From: Brooklawnia cerclae
GTDB taxonomy: Bacteria; Actinomycetota; Actinomycetes; Propionibacteriales; Propionibacteriaceae
NCBI RefSeq assembly: GCF_011758645.1
Contig: NZ_JAAMOZ010000001.1
Span: 1,426,001-1,490,000 of the forward strand
Reading direction: 5' to 3'
Length of the DNA stretch: 64,000 nucleotides
Shown here piece by piece: positions 8,101-16,476 of this stretch. The first letter of the stretch is position 1. Each line of letters begins with the position of its first letter. A model generated the notes under the pieces. That model was not told where the DNA came from. It ran no database searches and saw nothing but the letters and a program-made list of their open reading frames with translations. Both the position numbers and the translations under genes were made by a program.

Positions 8101-8838
8101 GACACCGGGGCACAGCATCGCCGGGACGGCAATCTCGCTGTCAGACTCGGTTTGGCGGGCGTCCGGGGGATCGGACGGAAAGTGGCCGAGCGAATCGTCG
8201 TCGAACGCGACGCCGATGGGCCGTACTCGTCCATGGAGGATCTGGCCCGGCGTGCCGGGCTGACCGAGGAACAGTTGTCGGCGCTGGCAACCGCCGGAGC
8301 ATTCGACGGCCTCGGCCTGGGACGTCGGCAGGCACTGTGGCGGGCCGGTACGGCCGCGTTGGACCAGGCGGAGAACCTGCCGGGCATGGTGGCGCCGCTC
8401 CAGCCGCCGCTGTTCGACGAGCCGACCGGCTTCGAGGTGCTCGCCGACGACCTCTGGGCGACCGGGATCGCGACGTCCGACCATCTGCTCGCCCATCTAC
8501 GGCAACGGCTGGACGAGCGCGGTGTGCTGAGCTCGGCCGCGCTGCGCACCGCCGAACCCGGTCGCCGGATTCGCGTCGCCGGGTTGGTCACCCATCGGCA
8601 GCGACCGTCCACCGCCACCGGGATCACCTTCGTCAGCCTCGAGGACGAGCACGGCATGATCAACGTCGTCTGCTCCGCCGGGCTCTGGACCCGTTACCGG
8701 CGACTCATCCGCGAAGCTCCTGGCCTGATCGTCCGCGGCATCCTCGAGCGTTCGCCCGAAGGGGTCACCAACGTGCTGGCTGACTACGTCGAGTCGCTCC
8801 CGGTCGCCGTCCATCACACCTCGCGTGACTTCCACTGA
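5134..8838 (+). CDS. dnaE2: DnaE2, error-prone DNA polymerase III alpha subunit
   Basis: 1234 residues, start ATG 5134 overlapping the imuB stop. It has an N-terminal PHP domain (YAELHMHSSFSF, ALTDHDGLYG), a C-family polymerase core with catalytic acids in PDIDVDFD (D445/D447), helix-hairpin-helix motifs (VRGIGRKVAERIV) and a C-terminal OB fold. DnaE2 proteins are usually near 1,050-1,120 residues. The excess is explained by two in-frame insertions: two 37-residue tandem repeats at residues 522-595, and a segment of about 35 residues near 943-980. Both are made of palindromic repeat DNA. The flanking enzyme is intact, so the insertions are probably surface loops. Confidence 0.93.
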   Translation: MGFHNPPMPWSDLERTLSGSDPAPSAVTDAPLSRKRAPYTAPPIERPRDAVPYAELHMHSSFSFLDGVSSPTDLVVEAERLGLHALALTDHDGLYGITRFAEAAEPTGVKTVFGAELSLGLSAPQNGRPDPEGTHLLVLAAGEAGYHRLAGAITDAQLTGAEKGRPIYDLAGLANAADGHWVVLTGCRKGAVRQGLLAGGAAAAGRELDALTDLFGRQRVYVELTDHGHPLDSTHNDMLASLAADRGLPTLATGNVHYATPAQRLLAQTVAAIRANRSLDDLDGWLPATGMAFLRSGAEMSRLFARYPGAVERTVGLADELAFSLRRAKPALPKQEVPEGHTPMSWLRELVWRAVPGKYPRLDDAGRARIERELAVIEAKDFPGYFLIVHDIVAEARRRGILCQGRGSAANSAVCYLLGITAVDSIRYGLPFERFLSALRDEEPDIDVDFDSDRREEVIQWVFERYGRERAAQVCNVIQYRPKNAIRDVAKALGYSPGQQDAFARQVEHWSLPKPPEAVGSSVPEFVGSSVPELVEGTGSGGGGAPFDRLKERSGRVPSVPELVGSSVPELVEGTGSGGGRAPFDRLKERSGRALSVGVKKPGKPEDEQPIDVPQAVLDLAAQLLKAPRHLGIHSGGMVLTERPVGQVVPIEHARMPGRTVIQWDKDDAAWMGLVKFDLLGLGMLAALQHCFTIVRDATGEVWDLASIPKEEQAVYDMLCRADAIGVFQVESRAQLGLLPRLRPRRFYDLVIEIALIRPGPIQGGAVHPFVRRKLGTEPITYAHPKLKPVLERTLGVPIFQEQLMQMAMAVGECSGEDADLLRRAMGSKRGIERIESLERKLYEGMARNGLTGDAADHLYAQIKAFANFGFAESHSLSFALLVYASSWLKLHYPAAFLAGLLRAQPMGFYSPATLTADARRHGVEVRRPDLQRSGVDAGLEPISSVEPDGSCPPVEPVETGKTLRPPTGLDSCLDPEQPPMDEFDPDAPDTGAQHRRDGNLAVRLGLAGVRGIGRKVAERIVVERDADGPYSSMEDLARRAGLTEEQLSALATAGAFDGLGLGRRQALWRAGTAALDQAENLPGMVAPLQPPLFDEPTGFEVLADDLWATGIATSDHLLAHLRQRLDERGVLSSAALRTAEPGRRIRVAGLVTHRQRPSTATGITFVSLEDEHGMINVVCSAGLWTRYRRLIREAPGLIVRGILERSPEGVTNVLADYVESLPVAVHHTSRDFH
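6697..6918 (+). repeat. two 111-bp tandem repeats of palindromic elements inside dnaE2
   Basis: The unit at 6697-6807 is repeated at 6808-6918 with few differences (for example gagttt versus gagctt). Each unit has two GGTCCCTGAGCTTG-type motifs, one being the palindrome GTCCCT-n11-AGGGAC, followed by an inverted copy (CCTTTCGACAGGCTCAAGG). It can therefore form a large hairpin. Each unit is 37 codons, so the frame is kept and reads SVPELVEG...PFDRLKERSGR. The sequence family is the dispersed CTGAGCTTGTCGAAGG repeat. Confidence 0.9.
7993..8015. repeat. second palindromic repeat type inside dnaE2
   Basis: The palindrome CCGGTT-n11-AACCGG contains the GAGCCTGTCGAA core, a sister of the repeat at 6697-6918. 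It lies in a low-conservation stretch (about 7955-8070) with further echoes such as CCGGTCTCGA. In the protein it reads PPVEPVETG. Confidence 0.7.
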
Positions 8839-8884
8839 GGGGGCCTGTGACTTTCTGTCAGAGCCCGGCCCTAGTTTGAGAACC

Positions 8885-11374
8885 GTGACACGTGAGCTTG
8901 TGGATTGGGTCGACGAGCAGATCACAGCGTCCGGCCTCGACGACGAGGTGGGATTGCTGATCCTGGCGGCGATGGAGGGCGACGACCAGCTGGATGTCTT
9001 CCTGAACAGCGGCGCCTCATCGACGCGGGTCCGTGGCTCGGTGCCGGATGCGGGTGTGACCGCGGGCGGGACGTTCCTGAGATCGATCGAGGTAGAGGGC
9101 TTCCGCGGGATCGGGGCGACCACGACCCTGCGTCTCAAACCGAAACCGGGCCTGACGATCGTGGCTGGACGCAACGGCTCGGGCAAGTCCAGTCTTGCCG
9201 AGGCCCTCGAGCTGGTGCTGACCGGAGACACCTACCGGTGGCGTGAGAAGAGCAAGTTCTGGAAGGACAAGTGGCGCAACCTCCACCACTCCCATGCCCG
9301 TATCGCGGTCGATGTCCTCGAGGAGGGAAGCGGCGCGATCACCGTGATGAGCTCGTGGCCGGACGACGCCACCGCCGTCGAGACGCGCATCACGAGGACG
9401 CAGCGAATCGTCGACGGCAAGACCCAGCCTCAGACCGACGGCATCGATGGCCTGGGATGGGCGCGTCCGCTCGAGCAGTTCCGGCCGATGCTGTCGTACG
9501 ACGAGCTGGGTGGGCTGCTCGCCGACGGGCCGAGCACGCTGTACGACGCGCTGGCCAGCATCCTGGGAGTGGATGAACTCACCGCTGCGCTCAAGCGGAT
9601 CCAGACTCGGCTGAAACAGCGGAAGGCGCCGATCAACGACGCGTCGACCCGCCGAAAAGAGCTGCGCGCACAAGCCGCCCACATCGCGGACGAGCGGGCC
9701 GCCAAAGCTGCTGATCTTCTGAAGAGGACGTCACCGGATTCGGCTGCGTTGCGCAGTCTGGCCACCGGAGGCGACGATGACCAGACCGGTCTGATCGCAG
9801 CGCTCAAGGCATTGGCCTCACTCTCGTCCCCGGTGACGGTGGAACAGGTGCTCACAACTGCCGAGAGGCTGCGTACGGGTGTGTCGGCGATCGCTGACAG
9901 CGTCACGGACCTCTCGCGGGTCGACCTGGAGCGGCTCGAGCTTCTCGAATCTGCATTGCGGCTGCACGCAGAACACGGCGACATGAGCTGCCCGGTATGC
10001 CAGAGGGGCACCCTGGACATCGCGTGGGCCGACGCGAGCCGGGTGGCCGCCGGGCGAGCACGACAGCAGTACGCCGCCTACGAAACTGCCAAGAAGGCTC
10101 TTGACGCCGCAGTGGCCGGGTTACGGAACCTTGTGTCGGCTCCGATTCCGGGTGTTCTGCGCAGTGCTCCTCCCGTACCCGAACTGGACGAGGCAGTGGC
10201 CTCGGCCCGACAGGCGTGGACCGAGTTCCTCGATGCCCCCGATGGGGGGAGCAACACGACACGTCTGGCGCAGGCCGATCACATCGAGCGCACCGTCGGA
10301 CCACTGCTCGTGGCTCTGGAGCACCTTCGCGAACGCGCCGCCGAAGAGGTCGGGCGGCGCAACGACGTCTGGCAGCCCTTGGCGTCACAGATCGCCGCGT
10401 GGTGCGACGCTTGTGATGCGGCTGCGGCCGACGTCCCCGTCGTCGACCGTTTGGCCAAGGCCGAAGAATGGCTCAAGGAAAACGACCGGGCGCTCAAGAA
10501 CGAGCGCCTGAGACCGATCACCGAGGGCGCGCGTCAGGCATGGAGCAGGCTCCGCCAGGAGAGCAACATCGAGCTCGGTGATCTGAGGCTCGAGGGGTCG
10601 GGTACGCGTCGACGCGTCCAGATCGATGCCTCCATCGACGGTGCGGACGCCGGCAACTTCGCCGTGCTCAGCCAGGGCGAGTTGCACGCGCTGGCTCTCG
10701 CGCTGTTCATCCCGCGTGCCACGATGGCTGAGTCGCCGTTCCGTTTCGTCGTCCTGGACGACCCCGTGCAGGCGATGGACCCGGCCAAGGTGGACGGCCT
10801 CGTGGACCTGCTCGGCGAACTCGCCCGGGAGCGGCAGGTGATCGTGCTCTCTCACGACGACCGTTTGCCGGCTGCCGTGCGCAGGTCGAGCGTGGACGCG
10901 ACCGTGCTCGAAGTGTGCCGTGGCAAGAACTCGAACGTGACCATCCGCACCCTCAGCGATCCGGCCGAGCGCTACATCGCCGACGCGTTCGGCATCGTCA
11001 AGGAGTGGGAGGACGAGCGGCTCGAGGAACTCGCCATCCGCAGGACCTTGCCCGGTCTGCTGCGGTTCGCCGTCGAGTCCGCAGCGAAGGACGCGTTCTA
11101 CGAACGCACGATCAAGACAGGTTCCGCGCTCGTAGATGTCGAACGGATCTGGGGAGATGCACACACCACCCGGTCGAAGGTCGCACTCGCGGTGGTGGGC
11201 GAGACAAGCGATCCCCGGGAGCTCGACGCCTGGCTCGGCGGCCGTCCGTACCGGAGGCCTGCGCTGAACGTCGCAGGCCCGGCGATGCACAACGGGCTCA
11301 GGGACGCCGTCCGACCACGCGACGCCGCCACGGACGTGAAGAAGCTCGTCGCAGACATCAGGAGCGCGGTGTGA
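8885..11374 (+). CDS. SMC/Rad50-like ATPase with CxxC hook, candidate defence protein
   Basis: 829 residues from GTG 8885; a GTG or ATG further upstream would overlap dnaE2. The ATPase is split as in Rad50/SMC. Walker A G95-RNGSGKSS is near the N-terminus. A helical middle carries C369-PV-C372, a possible zinc hook. The C-terminal half has the ABC signature L595-SQGE, Walker B VVLDDP (D625/D626) and the H-loop VLSHDD. About 130 further residues follow, including AMHNGLR. The gene overlaps the next small gene by 4 bases. It could act in DNA end processing or in anti-phage defence; no nuclease domain is recognisable. Confidence 0.8.
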   Translation: MTRELVDWVDEQITASGLDDEVGLLILAAMEGDDQLDVFLNSGASSTRVRGSVPDAGVTAGGTFLRSIEVEGFRGIGATTTLRLKPKPGLTIVAGRNGSGKSSLAEALELVLTGDTYRWREKSKFWKDKWRNLHHSHARIAVDVLEEGSGAITVMSSWPDDATAVETRITRTQRIVDGKTQPQTDGIDGLGWARPLEQFRPMLSYDELGGLLADGPSTLYDALASILGVDELTAALKRIQTRLKQRKAPINDASTRRKELRAQAAHIADERAAKAADLLKRTSPDSAALRSLATGGDDDQTGLIAALKALASLSSPVTVEQVLTTAERLRTGVSAIADSVTDLSRVDLERLELLESALRLHAEHGDMSCPVCQRGTLDIAWADASRVAAGRARQQYAAYETAKKALDAAVAGLRNLVSAPIPGVLRSAPPVPELDEAVASARQAWTEFLDAPDGGSNTTRLAQADHIERTVGPLLVALEHLRERAAEEVGRRNDVWQPLASQIAAWCDACDAAAADVPVVDRLAKAEEWLKENDRALKNERLRPITEGARQAWSRLRQESNIELGDLRLEGSGTRRRVQIDASIDGADAGNFAVLSQGELHALALALFIPRATMAESPFRFVVLDDPVQAMDPAKVDGLVDLLGELARERQVIVLSHDDRLPAAVRRSSVDATVLEVCRGKNSNVTIRTLSDPAERYIADAFGIVKEWEDERLEELAIRRTLPGLLRFAVESAAKDAFYERTIKTGSALVDVERIWGDAHTTRSKVALAVVGETSDPRELDAWLGGRPYRRPALNVAGPAMHNGLRDAVRPRDAATDVKKLVADIRSAV

Positions 11375-11724
11375 ACAGGCTCTTGACCATAGCGATCGCT
11401 CAGCTTCGTCAGGACGATCCGTATGCCAACCGCCGTGCGGCATGGTTCGCCCGGTCAGCCCTGGAGGACGTCATCGTCGAGCTGCTACATGCCAAGCAGG
11501 TCGATGCCGGCCCGCTGGCCAGCGGCCGCACCAAGCTCACATGCCTGGAATCCCTGTATCGCGAGGAGGATCCCGACATCGTCGCCCGGGCGCAGTACGC
11601 CTGGTCGCGGTTGAGCGAGGCCTGCCATCAGCACGCATACGAGCTCGCGCCGACGTATGTCGAGTTGGCGCACCTGGTTCGTCTCGTGATGGGGCTCTGC
11701 GGAGCTGTGCCGAACAAGGACTGA
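11371..11724 (+). CDS. small HEPN-like protein coupled to the SMC-like ATPase
   Basis: 117 residues from GTG 11371, overlapping the ATPase stop (GTGA), so it is translated together with the ATPase. It is all-helical with the pattern AARSALEDVIVELLHAK early and R80-LSEAC-H86 followed by QHAYELAP late. R-x5-H matches the HEPN ribonuclease motif R-x4-6-H, and the helix spacing also suits HEPN. Fold and activity are inference; no database match was possible. HEPN proteins paired with ATPases are common in toxin and defence systems. Confidence 0.6.
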   Translation: MNRLLTIAIAQLRQDDPYANRRAAWFARSALEDVIVELLHAKQVDAGPLASGRTKLTCLESLYREEDPDIVARAQYAWSRLSEACHQHAYELAPTYVELAHLVRLVMGLCGAVPNKD

Positions 11725-11826
11725 GTACTCACGGCGTAGCGCCGGGCTCCGCGTTCGCCAGCCTGCCGGCTTCGACCCGGGTAGGCTGACCAAGCGTTGG
11801 AAACCTCCGAGACAAGGAGCATCCCC

Positions 11827-12255
11827 ATGGCGAATTCCACCGTCAGCACCGCACGCACACACTGGACCGGCAACCTGTTCCAGGGCAAGGGCCAGACGAC
11901 TCTGGCCACATCAGGCGTGGCGACCTTCGACGTGAGCTGGGCCAAGCGCGCCCAGGCCGGGCAGGGCACCACCAATCCCGAGGAGCTGCTCGCCGCGGCT
12001 CTCACCACGTGTTACAGCATGGCGCTGAGCAACGCTCTGGCCGAGGACGGCCATGATCCCTCCAACATCGACACGGAGGCTGCCGTGACATTCGTGCCGG
12101 GGCAGGGGGTCACCGGCATCACCATCACCGTGAGCGGCGAGGTGCCGGGCCTGGACGCGGACGGATTCAGGGCCAAGGCCGAGTGGGCCAAGGAGAACTG
12201 CCCGATCTCGCAGGCGCTCAAGGCTGTCCCGAAGGAGTTGCGGGTCATCGACTGA
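11827..12255 (+). CDS. OsmC/Ohr-family peroxiredoxin
   Basis: 142 residues from ATG 11827, after aaggag (11814-11819). A TAGGCT -10 box lies at 11781-11786. OsmC-family proteins reduce organic or hydrogen peroxides with two cysteines. Here they are C62 (TTCYSMAL) and C125 (ENCPIS), in the right contexts. The N-terminal strand STARTHWTGNLFQGKG and the EELLAAALTTCY helix are typical of the OsmC rather than the Ohr branch. It stands as a single gene. Confidence 0.92.
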   Translation: MANSTVSTARTHWTGNLFQGKGQTTLATSGVATFDVSWAKRAQAGQGTTNPEELLAAALTTCYSMALSNALAEDGHDPSNIDTEAAVTFVPGQGVTGITITVSGEVPGLDADGFRAKAEWAKENCPISQALKAVPKELRVID

Positions 12256-12299
12256 TCCGGACGCGACGCATCATTCCGGGCATGTGACAGGCTGGACGC

Positions 12300-13223
12300 G
12301 TGACGATCGTCCCACCTGACCCCGGCGAGCCGCGCCGACCCTCCGGTCCACTCGATCCGGGTGACGCCTGGGTGGTGGCGCCGACGGGAGAGCGATATTG
12401 GGGCCGGTTCGGTGCAGCAGGGTTGCTGGCTGTGGATCCGAAGCGCGGCGTCCTGTTGCAGCATCGCGTGGGCTGGAGCCACTTCGGCGGGACGTGGGGG
12501 GTGCCTGGTGGTGCGCGACACGAGGGTGAGTCGGCTGTCGACGCCGCACTGCGTGAAGCGCGGGAAGAAGCCGGAGTCGCCCGGCACGTCGTCAGACCGC
12601 GGCTGCTCAGCCTGCTCGACCTGGACTGGTGGAGCTACACCACCCTCGTCGCAGACGTTCAGGTGCCGTTCGATCCCGTCGTCGGCGACCCTGAGAGCGT
12701 CGAACTGGCGTGGGTTCCGGTTGCCGACGTCGAGACATACCCGTTGCATCCCGGATTCGGGGAGTCATGGGTTCGACTGCGCGGGCTGCTGGTTGAAAGG
12801 CCCGTCGTCGTGGTCGACGCAGCGAACGTGGTCGGCGCGACCCCGGACGGTTGGTGGCGCGACCGGGCAGCAGCCGCCGCTCGGCTCATCGAGCGGATAA
12901 CAGCGCTGGCTGCGCACGGGATCGTCGCCTCGGAGTTGGGTCTCCCCGAAGACCGCTGGTTCCCGGAGATCGTCGTGGTGGTGGAGGGTGAGGCACGTGC
13001 GGTGCGTGATCCGGACGACCCGGCAGGTGGCGTGCGGATCGTCCGGGCGAGTGGGTTGGGTGACGACGCGATCGTCGCGGAGACCGAGCGCCTGGTTCGT
13101 GCGGGGGACGCGGTGACGGTGGTCACGAGCGACCGGGGTCTGGTCAGGCGAGTGGGCGAGGTCGGCGCGGAATCGCACAGGGTGCGCTGGCTGCTGGACC
13201 TGCTCGATCTTCTCGGGACGTAG
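12300..13223 (+). CDS. NUDIX hydrolase fused to a NYN/PIN-like domain
   Basis: 307 residues from GTG 12300. The N-terminal half is a NUDIX domain with a complete box beginning G71-ARHEG-E77 and ending REAREEAG (pyrophosphate hydrolysis of a nucleoside-diphosphate derivative). The C-terminal half begins PVVVVDAANVVG and ends VVTSDRGLVRRV. Those acidic strand ends are the hallmark of NYN/PIN-like ribonuclease folds. The combination suggests RNA or nucleotide-adduct processing. Both domains keep plausible catalytic residues. No partner gene is evident. Confidence 0.8.
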   Translation: MTIVPPDPGEPRRPSGPLDPGDAWVVAPTGERYWGRFGAAGLLAVDPKRGVLLQHRVGWSHFGGTWGVPGGARHEGESAVDAALREAREEAGVARHVVRPRLLSLLDLDWWSYTTLVADVQVPFDPVVGDPESVELAWVPVADVETYPLHPGFGESWVRLRGLLVERPVVVVDAANVVGATPDGWWRDRAAAAARLIERITALAAHGIVASELGLPEDRWFPEIVVVVEGEARAVRDPDDPAGGVRIVRASGLGDDAIVAETERLVRAGDAVTVVTSDRGLVRRVGEVGAESHRVRWLLDLLDLLGT

Positions 13224-13265
13224 GCGCAACTCAGCCGCCCGTGTGATTGCGGCCTATCGCGCGTC

Positions 13266-14213
13266 CTACTCGGACGTATGTTTCCTCAGCTTGACGACCA
13301 TGGCCCCCGACACACCGATGACCACGGCGACCGACAGGGAGAAGCCTGCGGTGCGCACATCGATGAGTTGGCCCGCGAACACCCGCCATGCGTATCCAGG
13401 TAGCTCGCTCGGCTGATGAAGTAGTGCGCGAGACCCAGCCACGCTCTGGACAGCCGTCAGGAAGGCGGGAAGCGTCCACAGGACGATCAGGCTGATGACC
13501 CCACCGGCGGTTCGCGATCGTGGGCCGATCCCGGCCCACGCGATCGCCAGACCGGTCAGGACAGGTGGGACCCAGGCGCCTGCGACAAAAAAGGCGGTGG
13601 CTTCCGGCGTCCAGGAGTCGATCAGGCCCACCACGTTGACGAAGGCCGTGATCCAGTAGCCGACGGCCACGGCGGCGATCGTGAGACCGACGACAGCTCC
13701 GGAAACGGCGGCCGAGCCGATCAGCCTCAGCACGAGTAGGCCGACGGCGATCGATGCCACGATCACCGCGAGCATCGCGGTCAGGTAGATCGCCGATATG
13801 GCGCTGGGCAGCAGGCCGTCTGCGACGGTGACCGTGGTCTGAAACGTCGCGGCGGCATGCACGATCAGCACGCCGATGCCCATGGCCGCCACGGCATGCT
13901 GGGGTGCCGTGCGGCGCATGCAGCGTCCGACCAGCCCCACGACTCCGTACCCACAGACCAGCAGCCCGAACAGCAGCGTGACCGCGTACTGATTGAGCGG
14001 CAGCAGGGCCAACGGCATGTCGCCCGGAAGCGTGGCCTCGGCCCAGAGATTCTGCAAGGGGAGCCGCATACCTGTGACAAGCCATGGGATCAGACCGATG
14101 ACAGCAGCGGCGACACCGATCAGGACGAACCAGCGAACCGGAAGAGTGCGCCGCGCGTCGTCGACCGGGGTTCGGCGGCTTCCGATGACGGTCTGTTCAC
14201 CTGCCACGGGCAC
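13266..14213 (-). CDS. polytopic membrane protein of unknown function
   Basis: 315 residues from a GTG start, with about eight hydrophobic segments from residue 27 on (VRWFVLIGVAAAVIGLIPWL, LIVHAAATF, AVIVASIAVGLLVL and others). No transporter signature or catalytic motif is visible and I do not recognise the family. It is convergent with the NUDIX fusion. It lies 69 bases downstream of the AlkZ-type gene on the same strand, so co-transcription is possible. Confidence 0.65.
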   Translation of the reverse strand: MPVAGEQTVIGSRRTPVDDARRTLPVRWFVLIGVAAAVIGLIPWLVTGMRLPLQNLWAEATLPGDMPLALLPLNQYAVTLLFGLLVCGYGVVGLVGRCMRRTAPQHAVAAMGIGVLIVHAAATFQTTVTVADGLLPSAISAIYLTAMLAVIVASIAVGLLVLRLIGSAAVSGAVVGLTIAAVAVGYWITAFVNVVGLIDSWTPEATAFFVAGAWVPPVLTGLAIAWAGIGPRSRTAGGVISLIVLWTLPAFLTAVQSVAGSRALLHQPSELPGYAWRVFAGQLIDVRTAGFSLSVAVVIGVSGAMVVKLRKHTSE

Positions 14214-14282
14214 ACCCTACTCGCCGTGGTTCGTGCGCAGCCCGGCGGCGTCTGCGGTCGGCGTCCTGGGGAAACGAAGAGG

Positions 14283-15332
14283 TCAACCGTGTGGCCATAG
14301 GGCGAGGGCGCGATCGATCGCGCGGTGTGCGCGGGGTGCGATCGGCTCCACGATCTCGGCCACGGGCATTCCGGGAACACCCGCTGATCGGGGGACCCGC
14401 CACGTACCGACGACCCTGCCGTCGAGGAGGATCGCAGGCCGGAAGATGCCGTTGCCTCCCGGCGTGAGCGCTTCGAGCACTGCCGGAGAGGCCACCAGCG
14501 ACCGGTCGGCGTAACCCAGGATCCACTCGTCGAATCCCGGCACGAGGGTCACACCACTCCGGTCGGGTATCTGCGGATCTCCGATGACCCATCCGGGGAC
14601 GTCGTCGATCCGTACGTCGGTGAGGTCGCCGACGGTGGAAGCCGCCCGCCGCAACACAGCCTTGGGCAGCTTCGTCCACCACGCGAGATCGGCTTCGGTC
14701 ACCGGCCCCCGTGCGGCGACGAAACCCCGCACCACCTCCGCGAGCGAGGCCTCGGGATCGGGCGGCTGGGGCAGGGAGGCGAGTGTGAGCAATTGCTCGG
14801 ATCCTGCCTCGTCGAACGGGCCCCAGCACGTGAGACCGTCGACCGACAGGTGTGCCAGCAGGTGGTATCCGCGTCCACCCGTCGTCGGGATGCCCGCTGC
14901 GTCCCATATCGCGAGCACCTGCGCTCTGCGCAGAGGACGATCGGCCAACGCGGCCCGCAGCAACTCCCGTGCCCGCTCGATCGCGTGGTCGGCGAGCCCG
15001 AGTTGGTGCCGACGACGGGCCGAGGCCCGGTGCGTGCGCTCCGCGGTGAAGTACAGCAACGTCGCCAGATGCTCCGGGGACGTGACGAACAGCGTTCCTC
15101 GCATCGGCCACGACCGCACCAGTTCACCGGCATCGAAGGACGCGCGCACCCGTGCGACCGTTGTGCCCGGCTCGGAGCGGATCGCCACGGCCCGCAGGGC
15201 GGCAGGTAGGTCCTGGCCCTGCAAAGCGACCGCACGACGGACGACCGCAGCCGGTGGAAGGCCGGAGCCTCCGAGCAACTGGGCCTGCCATCGCATCCGC
15301 CGAGCCTGCACGGTCGTGAGCTGAAGGGGCAC
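14283..15332 (-). CDS. AlkZ/YcaQ-type winged-helix protein (HTH_42 family)
   Basis: 349 residues. Family landmarks are visible in order: VALQGQD near residue 35, RSWPMRGTLFVTSPEHLATLL near 70-90, VPGFDEWILGY near 270 and NGIFRPAILLDGRVVGTW near 295. This family includes DNA glycosylases acting on bulky alkyl adducts and interstrand crosslinks, often self-resistance factors, alongside many uncharacterised members. Catalytic assignment within the family is not possible here. No biosynthetic cluster surrounds it. Confidence 0.85.
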   Translation of the reverse strand: MPLQLTTVQARRMRWQAQLLGGSGLPPAAVVRRAVALQGQDLPAALRAVAIRSEPGTTVARVRASFDAGELVRSWPMRGTLFVTSPEHLATLLYFTAERTHRASARRRHQLGLADHAIERARELLRAALADRPLRRAQVLAIWDAAGIPTTGGRGYHLLAHLSVDGLTCWGPFDEAGSEQLLTLASLPQPPDPEASLAEVVRGFVAARGPVTEADLAWWTKLPKAVLRRAASTVGDLTDVRIDDVPGWVIGDPQIPDRSGVTLVPGFDEWILGYADRSLVASPAVLEALTPGGNGIFRPAILLDGRVVGTWRVPRSAGVPGMPVAEIVEPIAPRAHRAIDRALALWPHG

Positions 15333-15409
15333 AGCGGCAACGGTAGTCGTCTGAGTACTCGTCCCCCGGCGTTGCCGATCAGCGGGTCACAGGACTGCGC
15401 CGGCCGACC

Positions 15410-16363
15410 TCACCCGCACACCGAGGTGCACGAGTCACAGCTCGCGTTGCAGTCGTTCACGGCGAAGTCGTGGAGCACCATGAACTCACTGCCCGGGATC
15501 GGCACCTCCAGTGAGACCTTGCCGTTGTCGAAGGTCACCGTGTCATCGGCGAAGGCGATGGTGATGGGCAGCCTGACAGGCGCGTCGTGGGTCAGCGCGA
15601 GCCGCGTCCGTGAGGAGAGGCGCTTGTCGCCCAGCTGAGGGCTGTGGACGATGGCATCGCCCGACGTCGACACCTGGCGGAGGTCCCCCGCACGGTCGAA
15701 CCGCACAGAGTTCTCGTCCGCGTTCATGCCGAGCGCATCGACGTCGTAGGCGACCACGGGGCCTATCGGGGTGTCGAGGGTGATCGGTTCGACGGGCTCC
15801 AGCGACTCGAGCTCCCCGCTGGGGTAGATGCGGAACCCGACGCGGGTCTCCATGGGCCCGATCGGTGTCTGCAGAGTCATGGTGTCGCCGGGCCAGAGCA
15901 GCACGCTCTTGATCTGACCGGTTTCGTAGAAACGGATCCCGGACACCGCCGCGGTCACGGTGCCGAACGCGAACTCGAACGAGAGCGGTTTGGCAAGGGC
16001 CCTCTCGTCGTCCTCGCTCCAGCTGTAGCTGATCTGCCCGTCGAGGGGGAAGACGCTGTCGACCTCACCGTTGCGGAAGAAGGTGACGCGCTCGGCGGGT
16101 AGCGGACCGATCGGCGTGAGGATCGTGGTCTGCTCGTCGAGGTAGACGCTGCGCAGCGCGCCGTCGGGGAAGAACGTCACCGACGACCGCGACTTGCTGC
16201 GGATGTCCGGTGGCGAGAAGCGCGGCACGAGGTCGCCGCATCGGGTGTGAATGACATTGCGCTGGTTCAGGCTGCACTCACGCAACGGGCCGTCGTCGCC
16301 GTACCGCGTGAACGAGACGATGCCTCTCAGGCTTGCGGACAGGATATGAGTCAGCGTCGGCAT
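15410..16363 (-). CDS. beta-rich repeat protein with C-terminal four-cysteine tail
   Basis: 317 residues from ATG 16363, after a ggag ribosome binding site; an upstream in-frame start is less likely. It consists of repeated units of about 40 residues containing TPIGP (TILTPIGPLPAERV, TLQTPIGPMETRV, TLDTPIGPVVAYD) preceded by G-x-L/I-x-S-V-x-L strands. It ends with C-x3-C-x2-C-x3-C-G (CNASCDSCTSVCG). There is no signal peptide or membrane helix. The repeats recall MORN/YwqK-like beta hairpins. Function is unknown; the tail could bind a metal or Fe-S cluster or be modified after translation. Confidence 0.75.
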   Translation of the reverse strand: MPTLTHILSASLRGIVSFTRYGDDGPLRECSLNQRNVIHTRCGDLVPRFSPPDIRSKSRSSVTFFPDGALRSVYLDEQTTILTPIGPLPAERVTFFRNGEVDSVFPLDGQISYSWSEDDERALAKPLSFEFAFGTVTAAVSGIRFYETGQIKSVLLWPGDTMTLQTPIGPMETRVGFRIYPSGELESLEPVEPITLDTPIGPVVAYDVDALGMNADENSVRFDRAGDLRQVSTSGDAIVHSPQLGDKRLSSRTRLALTHDAPVRLPITIAFADDTVTFDNGKVSLEVPIPGSEFMVLHDFAVNDCNASCDSCTSVCG

Positions 16364-16454
16364 GGTGGCTCCTTCGGTCGACTGTGAACACTCTCGGGTC
16401 GCCGGGAGACAACCCTCACGTCGCTCGGGCGGGAGCACTCCGGCCAGGGCGCAA

Positions 16455-16476
16455 CTTGGTTGAACGAACTACCAAG
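16455..16476. promoter_or_regulatory. possible operator upstream of the four-cysteine protein gene
   Basis: Inverted repeat CTTGGT (16455-16460) and ACCAAG (16471-16476) separated by 10 bases, about 92 bases upstream of the minus-strand start at 16363. The size suits a dimeric repressor. No other clear signal is seen in the non-coding stretch 16364-16610. Confidence 0.25.
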
